In this document: positions 3,729 to 6,664 of the stretch, piece after piece
Position numbering within the stretch: the first letter of the stretch is position 1
How the letters are laid out: every line of letters begins with the position of its first letter
NCBI GenBank assembly: GCA_964630705.1
Contig: CAZVZH010000241.1
Location: 1-6,664 of the forward strand
Direction: 5' to 3'
DNA length: 6,664 nucleotides
Source of the DNA: M3007 sp964630705
GTDB lineage: Bacteria > Bacteroidota > Bacteroidia > Chitinophagales > Saprospiraceae
Program-made: the position numbers and the translations under genes
The notes under the pieces: model-generated
The model's input: only the letters and a program-made list of their open reading frames with translations
What the model was told of the DNA's origin: nothing
Database searches by the model: none

Positions 3729-6664
3729 TTGGGCAGGTTCTTCTTTCGCATCGCTGATCGTCAGCGCCGGCGCCCCGAATACGGGCCGGAGCATATACAC
3801 CGGGGCTGTTTGCTCACCCCAGAACTGGTACAGCGGCGTCCAGTCGGGAATATTTTGGTCTGCCGAGCGGTACCAGGCGCTCTGGTCGTTGCGGTCGGTG
3901 TCGAGGCCAAGGCCAAGGGCGCCGGCCGAAGTCCATTGGTGCAGCGCGAACAAGTAGGCGCCCGCCGGCAAGGCAAGCGATTGGGGCAAGCGGTGGTAAT
4001 AGTCATACGGGTAATCGTTGAAAACACCCAGAACGGTGTCGGAGGTGTAGACGAGCGATCCCGGCGCGCCGTTTTCCAGGGCATACACCGAAAAATAAAA
4101 GGGCGCGCCGCGCAATTCGGCATTTACGAAAAAGCCTGTGAGCGTGTCCGCGAGGGGTATTTCATACACCTGCCCGTAGTCTGCCGCGCCGTCGGGCAGT
4201 ACCTGTTCGATGTTGTCGTAGAAAAATACATGACCGTCGTCGGCAGCCAGCACGGAGTCGCTCACGGAAAACACTTCCGACCAGGTGCCCACAACGCCTG
4301 AGCCGGTGCTAAGAATGCTAAGTTGCACCTGGTAGTTACCCGGTGTGGAAAACAGAACCTCATTGCCTAAATCGAGTTGGACCTGGCCACCAGCAGGAAT
4401 AATTTTGAACGTTCCGGTATTCTGGTAAACGCTGACGCCATCGCGCAGAACCGTTCCGCCCAAACGAACCGGCAGTTGCTGATCGCCGGTATTCATCACA
4501 GTGCTGGAAAAAGAAAGGGGGCTGGCTTGTGTCGCCAGCATGCTGTTGTAATGTGTTCCCGATCCGGCTTCCAGTACGATACCGGAAGAGATCAGCGGCG
4601 CGCCAAGCCGAACTTCCCGCACCATATCGTCGTCCCAGGCGGTAAGAAGCAAACTTTCACTTGGTTTGAGCAGGATACCCCGAAGACGGCCCAGTTGGGC
4701 CAGATTGGCGGGTCCATCCACCGGCTGCTGGTCGAGGCCATAGCCATTCAGGCAATCGGCGCCAACGAGGGAGATGACGGTTCCATCGGGATCGATCCTC
4801 CGGATACGGGCGTTGGCGCCGTCGGCTACGTACACCCGGCCGAAGTCGTCGGCGTCCAGGTCGTCGATGCTGCCGAATTGGGCGGCTGCGCCGACGCCAT
4901 CCGCGCAGCCACGCGTGCCGCCGGCCAGGGCGCTGAGCTGACCGCCCGGCGTCAATTTGTACACGCTGAATGTGGCGTAGTCAGTGAAGTATATCGTACC
5001 ATAGCGGTCGACATCAAGGCTGCCGACCGGCCCGGCCGCCATTTGCAGAGTGCTCACCTGGCCTGAAGGTGTGATTTTCCGGATAGCAGCGCCGCTACCG
5101 GCGATCAGGTTTCCGGCTGGATCAATGGCAAGGCCCGAAAGCCAGTTAAACGTCGCTTGGAGAGCAGGACCGTCAGTTGTACCGCTCATGCCTGGCTGGC
5201 CGGCAACTAGCGAAACCGTTCCGTTGGGCGCAATTTTCCGGATGAGGTAGTTGCCGGCGTCAGCCACGTAGAGGTTGCCGTCGGCGTCGAGCGCCACATC
5301 CTGGGGCTGGTTGAACTGGGCAGAAGCGCCGGGGCCTTCGGCATAGCCCGGCTGGCCCGTGCCGGCCAGGGTGCTGATCTGACCAAGGGGGGTGATTTTA
5401 CGAATGCAGTGGTTGTAATCGTCCGCGACATACACGTTACCGGCGTGGTCGATGGCCATGCCTTTGGGATTCCAGAAGCGTCCCGTTCCGGCGGCCCCGT
5501 CGAGGTGGCCTTCAATGCCGGAGCCGGCCAAGGTTTTGGTGGCATTTGTTAGTTCGTTGCGGAAAAGGCTGTCGCCGACCCATTTGAGCATAAAAGTTTT
5601 TGAAGTGGGCGGTGTAGGATGATAGGCACTTGCGCCCCATCCGACTTTGGGCGACAGAAATTCGGTGTACCAAAAAAGGTACGGAGTGTCTTCGTGAATC
5701 CATGTATTTCCGTTGTCCATAGATATTACGGAATTGGTTTGAGAAACACCCCAAAAGACGCCACCCGAACCGGGCACATATTCTAAATCAGTAAGCCAGC
5801 CTCCCCAGGTCGAGTTGGATGGCGGCAGCCCGGTCCAGGTTCTGCCGCCGTCATTGGTATGAAAGACAAGTTTCGGCTTGACAATCGCACCGGTATCCAT
5901 AAAGGATATTGCAATGCCGTTTAAAGTGTCACGAAAAGCGAAATCCTCCAAAAAACGGCCATCCAAAAGCGGTGCCGAGGCTTCCCAGGATTTTCCCCGG
6001 TTTTTTGAATAAAACACACGAGCCTTGGAGGTGCCGAACCAGATATTATCGCCCAAGACTTCATATCCGCCACCAGTGCTCAGGATGTCGGAAATCGCTT
6101 CTCCGGGGGCTGGCGGCATCAGGGCAGGTTGCCAGGTTTCGCCGCCATCCTGCGTAAAGTAACATACAGGATGCCAGCCGTCCGGAAACCAATTGATAGA
6201 ACCGTCCGTGGCATTTCCCCAGACCGCTCCTTCATATTGATTGAAAAAATGGACACCGGTCAGATTGGTGAATTCTGTAAAGGGCAACGTTTGGTGTACC
6301 CATACGTCGCCGCCGTCGGTTGTTTTAAGCAATTCACTTTCATGCTCGTCGGGTAATTGTGCACGCGACACCCAGGCTATATTGGAATCAAGCGCAAAAA
6401 GAACCTTGTTATAGCCCCATCCCGTCAACGCCTCTTCTATCTCGCCGAGCTTCCAGGTATTACCGCCATCGGTGGTTTTGCAGAAGTAACGATTTTGCGG
6501 ATGCTGAAATCCGATATTTCGGAGCAAATTGACCCAAACCACGTTTTCATCCACGACGCTGATGCCCCAAGCGATGAAGTCCAGAGAATCGGGCAATTGC
6601 GGGTCGATGACCTGCCATTGGGCATGGGCGGGCGTGGTGTGGAAAAAGGCCAGGGCTAGCAGAA
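3483..6664 (-). CDS. Large T9SS-secreted protein with Asp-box (Ycf48/BNR) and NHL-repeat propellers (5' partial)
   Basis: The reading frame stays open to the window edge, so the start is outside. Residues are numbered here from the first complete codon (6662); 1,059 are visible. The protein begins in a Sec signal peptide, LLALAFFHTTPAHA, with likely cleavage before QW. Residues 63-322 carry six Asp-boxes of the form TTDGGNTW, typical of Ycf48/sortilin/BNR propellers. Residues 376-684 carry five to six NHL repeats with cores such as GNVYVADDYNHCIRKI. About 697-800 look like an Ig/CARDB-type strand segment (STVMNTGDQQLPV). About 809-962 are an unassigned beta-rich segment. About 979-1059 are a type A T9SS sorting domain (IAPNPVSDWLYV, LSQLSAGMYGLRL, final FSKIIKR). 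It is expected to cross the outer membrane through T9SS and be anchored to the surface or released. Its ligand is unknown, and no enzyme active site was seen. The TTG at 6596, where a frame could formally open, is an internal Leu codon. The upstream promoter is not in the window. Confidence 0.93.
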   Translation of the reverse strand, partial: LLALAFFHTTPAHAQWQVIDPQLPDSLDFIAWGISVVDENVVWVNLLRNIGFQHPQNRYFCKTTDGGNTWKLGEIEEALTGWGYNKVLFALDSNIAWVSRAQLPDEHESELLKTTDGGDVWVHQTLPFTEFTNLTGVHFFNQYEGAVWGNATDGSINWFPDGWHPVCYFTQDGGETWQPALMPPAPGEAISDILSTGGGYEVLGDNIWFGTSKARVFYSKNRGKSWEASAPLLDGRFLEDFAFRDTLNGIAISFMDTGAIVKPKLVFHTNDGGRTWTGLPPSNSTWGGWLTDLEYVPGSGGVFWGVSQTNSVISMDNGNTWIHEDTPYLFWYTEFLSPKVGWGASAYHPTPPTSKTFMLKWVGDSLFRNELTNATKTLAGSGIEGHLDGAAGTGRFWNPKGMAIDHAGNVYVADDYNHCIRKITPLGQISTLAGTGQPGYAEGPGASAQFNQPQDVALDADGNLYVADAGNYLIRKIAPNGTVSLVAGQPGMSGTTDGPALQATFNWLSGLAIDPAGNLIAGSGAAIRKITPSGQVSTLQMAAGPVGSLDVDRYGTIYFTDYATFSVYKLTPGGQLSALAGGTRGCADGVGAAAQFGSIDDLDADDFGRVYVADGANARIRRIDPDGTVISLVGADCLNGYGLDQQPVDGPANLAQLGRLRGILLKPSESLLLTAWDDDMVREVRLGAPLISSGIVLEAGSGTHYNSMLATQASPLSFSSTVMNTGDQQLPVRLGGTVLRDGVSVYQNTGTFKIIPAGGQVQLDLGNEVLFSTPGNYQVQLSILSTGSGVVGTWSEVFSVSDSVLAADDGHVFFYDNIEQVLPDGAADYGQVYEIPLADTLTGFFVNAELRGAPFYFSVYALENGAPGSLVYTSDTVLGVFNDYPYDYYHRLPQSLALPAGAYLFALHQWTSAGALGLGLDTDRNDQSAWYRSADQNIPDWTPLYQFWGEQTAPVYMLRPVFGAPALTISDAKEEPAQMLLQVHIAPNPVSDWLYVKVQANWSEQFILQLTDATGRLLLESVAQGGAITAVDLSQLSAGMYGLRLINGARVGFSKIIKR
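4611..5537 (-). repeat. NHL-repeat array (coding), five clear units and one degenerate
   Basis: Tandem units of about 50-60 residues share a GxG..DG..AQF linker, a hydrophobic D..GN(L/V)YVAD core and an IRKI.P strand. Cores lie at residues 397-426, 452-480, 507-532, 547-572 and 598-625 of the visible protein, with a degenerate sixth at 658-684. The similarity shows in the DNA, for example between 4798-4903, 5238-5340 and 5400-5500. The third unit is shortened (GNLIAGSGAAIRKI) and the fourth is divergent. Six units would close a beta-propeller. Confidence 0.85.
5697..6476 (-). repeat. Asp-box (BNR/Ycf48-type) repeat array (coding), six boxes
   Basis: Six Asp-boxes follow the pattern S/T-x-D-x-G-x-T/S-W: TTDGGNTW, TTDGGDVW, TQDGGETW, SKNRGKSW, TNDGGRTW and SMDNGNTW. 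They lie at residues 63, 114, 170, 219, 269 and 314 of the visible protein, spaced 45-56 residues apart as in propeller blades. The fourth has Asn for the conserved Asp and the second has Val for Thr. On the plus strand the boxes show as recurring CCGCC(A/G)TC words. Confidence 0.88.
6621..6664 (-). other. Sec signal peptide coding segment (partial)
   Basis: The 14 complete codons at the window edge read LLALAFFHTTPAHA and then QW. This is the end of a hydrophobic core followed by a small-x-small (Ala-His-Ala) signal peptidase I site. The n-region and start codon are outside the window. The segment shows that the gene begins upstream of 6664. Confidence 0.8.

Noticed and set aside
3444..4301. 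285-codon plus-strand open frame, the longest antisense frame
   Set aside because: It is fully opposite the sorting domain and beta-rich segments of the secreted protein, with no recognisable motif. High GC at codon position three explains the lack of stops.
4377..5066. 229-codon plus-strand open frame opposite the NHL repeats
   Set aside because: Its repetitive Ala/Val/Gly composition mirrors the NHL repeats on the other strand and there is no independent coding evidence.
4798..5500. Similar DNA blocks read as a tandem-repeat or mobile element
   Set aside because: The similarity follows the codons of the NHL repeats in frame and is explained by the protein repeat.

Overview
The window looks like a chromosomal segment of a fairly GC-rich Bacteroidota, plausibly of the Saprospiria/Lewinella or Chitinophaga type. 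The evidence is a clear type IX secretion (T9SS) C-terminal sorting domain, a Bacteroidota-style -7 promoter element (TAnnTTTG) before one gene, and the absence of Shine-Dalgarno sequences at the starts. The phylum call is well supported; anything finer is inference.

All four genes lie on the minus strand, so transcription runs from high to low coordinates. (1) 6664-3483: a large secreted protein whose 5' end is cut off by the window edge. It has a signal peptide, a Ycf48/BNR-type propeller region with six Asp-boxes, an NHL-repeat propeller, an Ig-like segment, an unassigned beta-rich segment and a T9SS sorting domain. (2) 3404-1374: a lipoprotein with N-terminal HEAT repeats fused to a C-terminal cyclophilin-type peptidyl-prolyl isomerase. 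(3) 1364-912: a small SRPBCC/AHSA1-family protein starting 9 bases after the isomerase stop, probably in the same transcript. (4) 771-106: an ABC-transporter ATPase of the YbbA/LolD (MacB-like) group. The last 105 bases lie downstream of it and hold no gene I can assign.

Only two gaps are notable. The 78-base gap 3405-3482 carries a candidate promoter for the isomerase. The 140-base gap 772-911 carries two adjacent GC hairpins after the SRPBCC stop and an AT-rich leader before the ABC gene. No RNA gene, insertion sequence, CRISPR array or integrase was seen. The long plus-strand reading frames are antisense shadows of these genes.

Functionally, the large protein and the isomerase lipoprotein both act outside the cytoplasm (cell surface or medium, and envelope), while the SRPBCC protein and the ABC ATPase are cytoplasmic. 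I see no convincing evidence for a new defence or mobile system. The points most worth checking are the two-propeller T9SS architecture with its internal GC shift, and the HEAT-cyclophilin lipoprotein with changed active-site residues.
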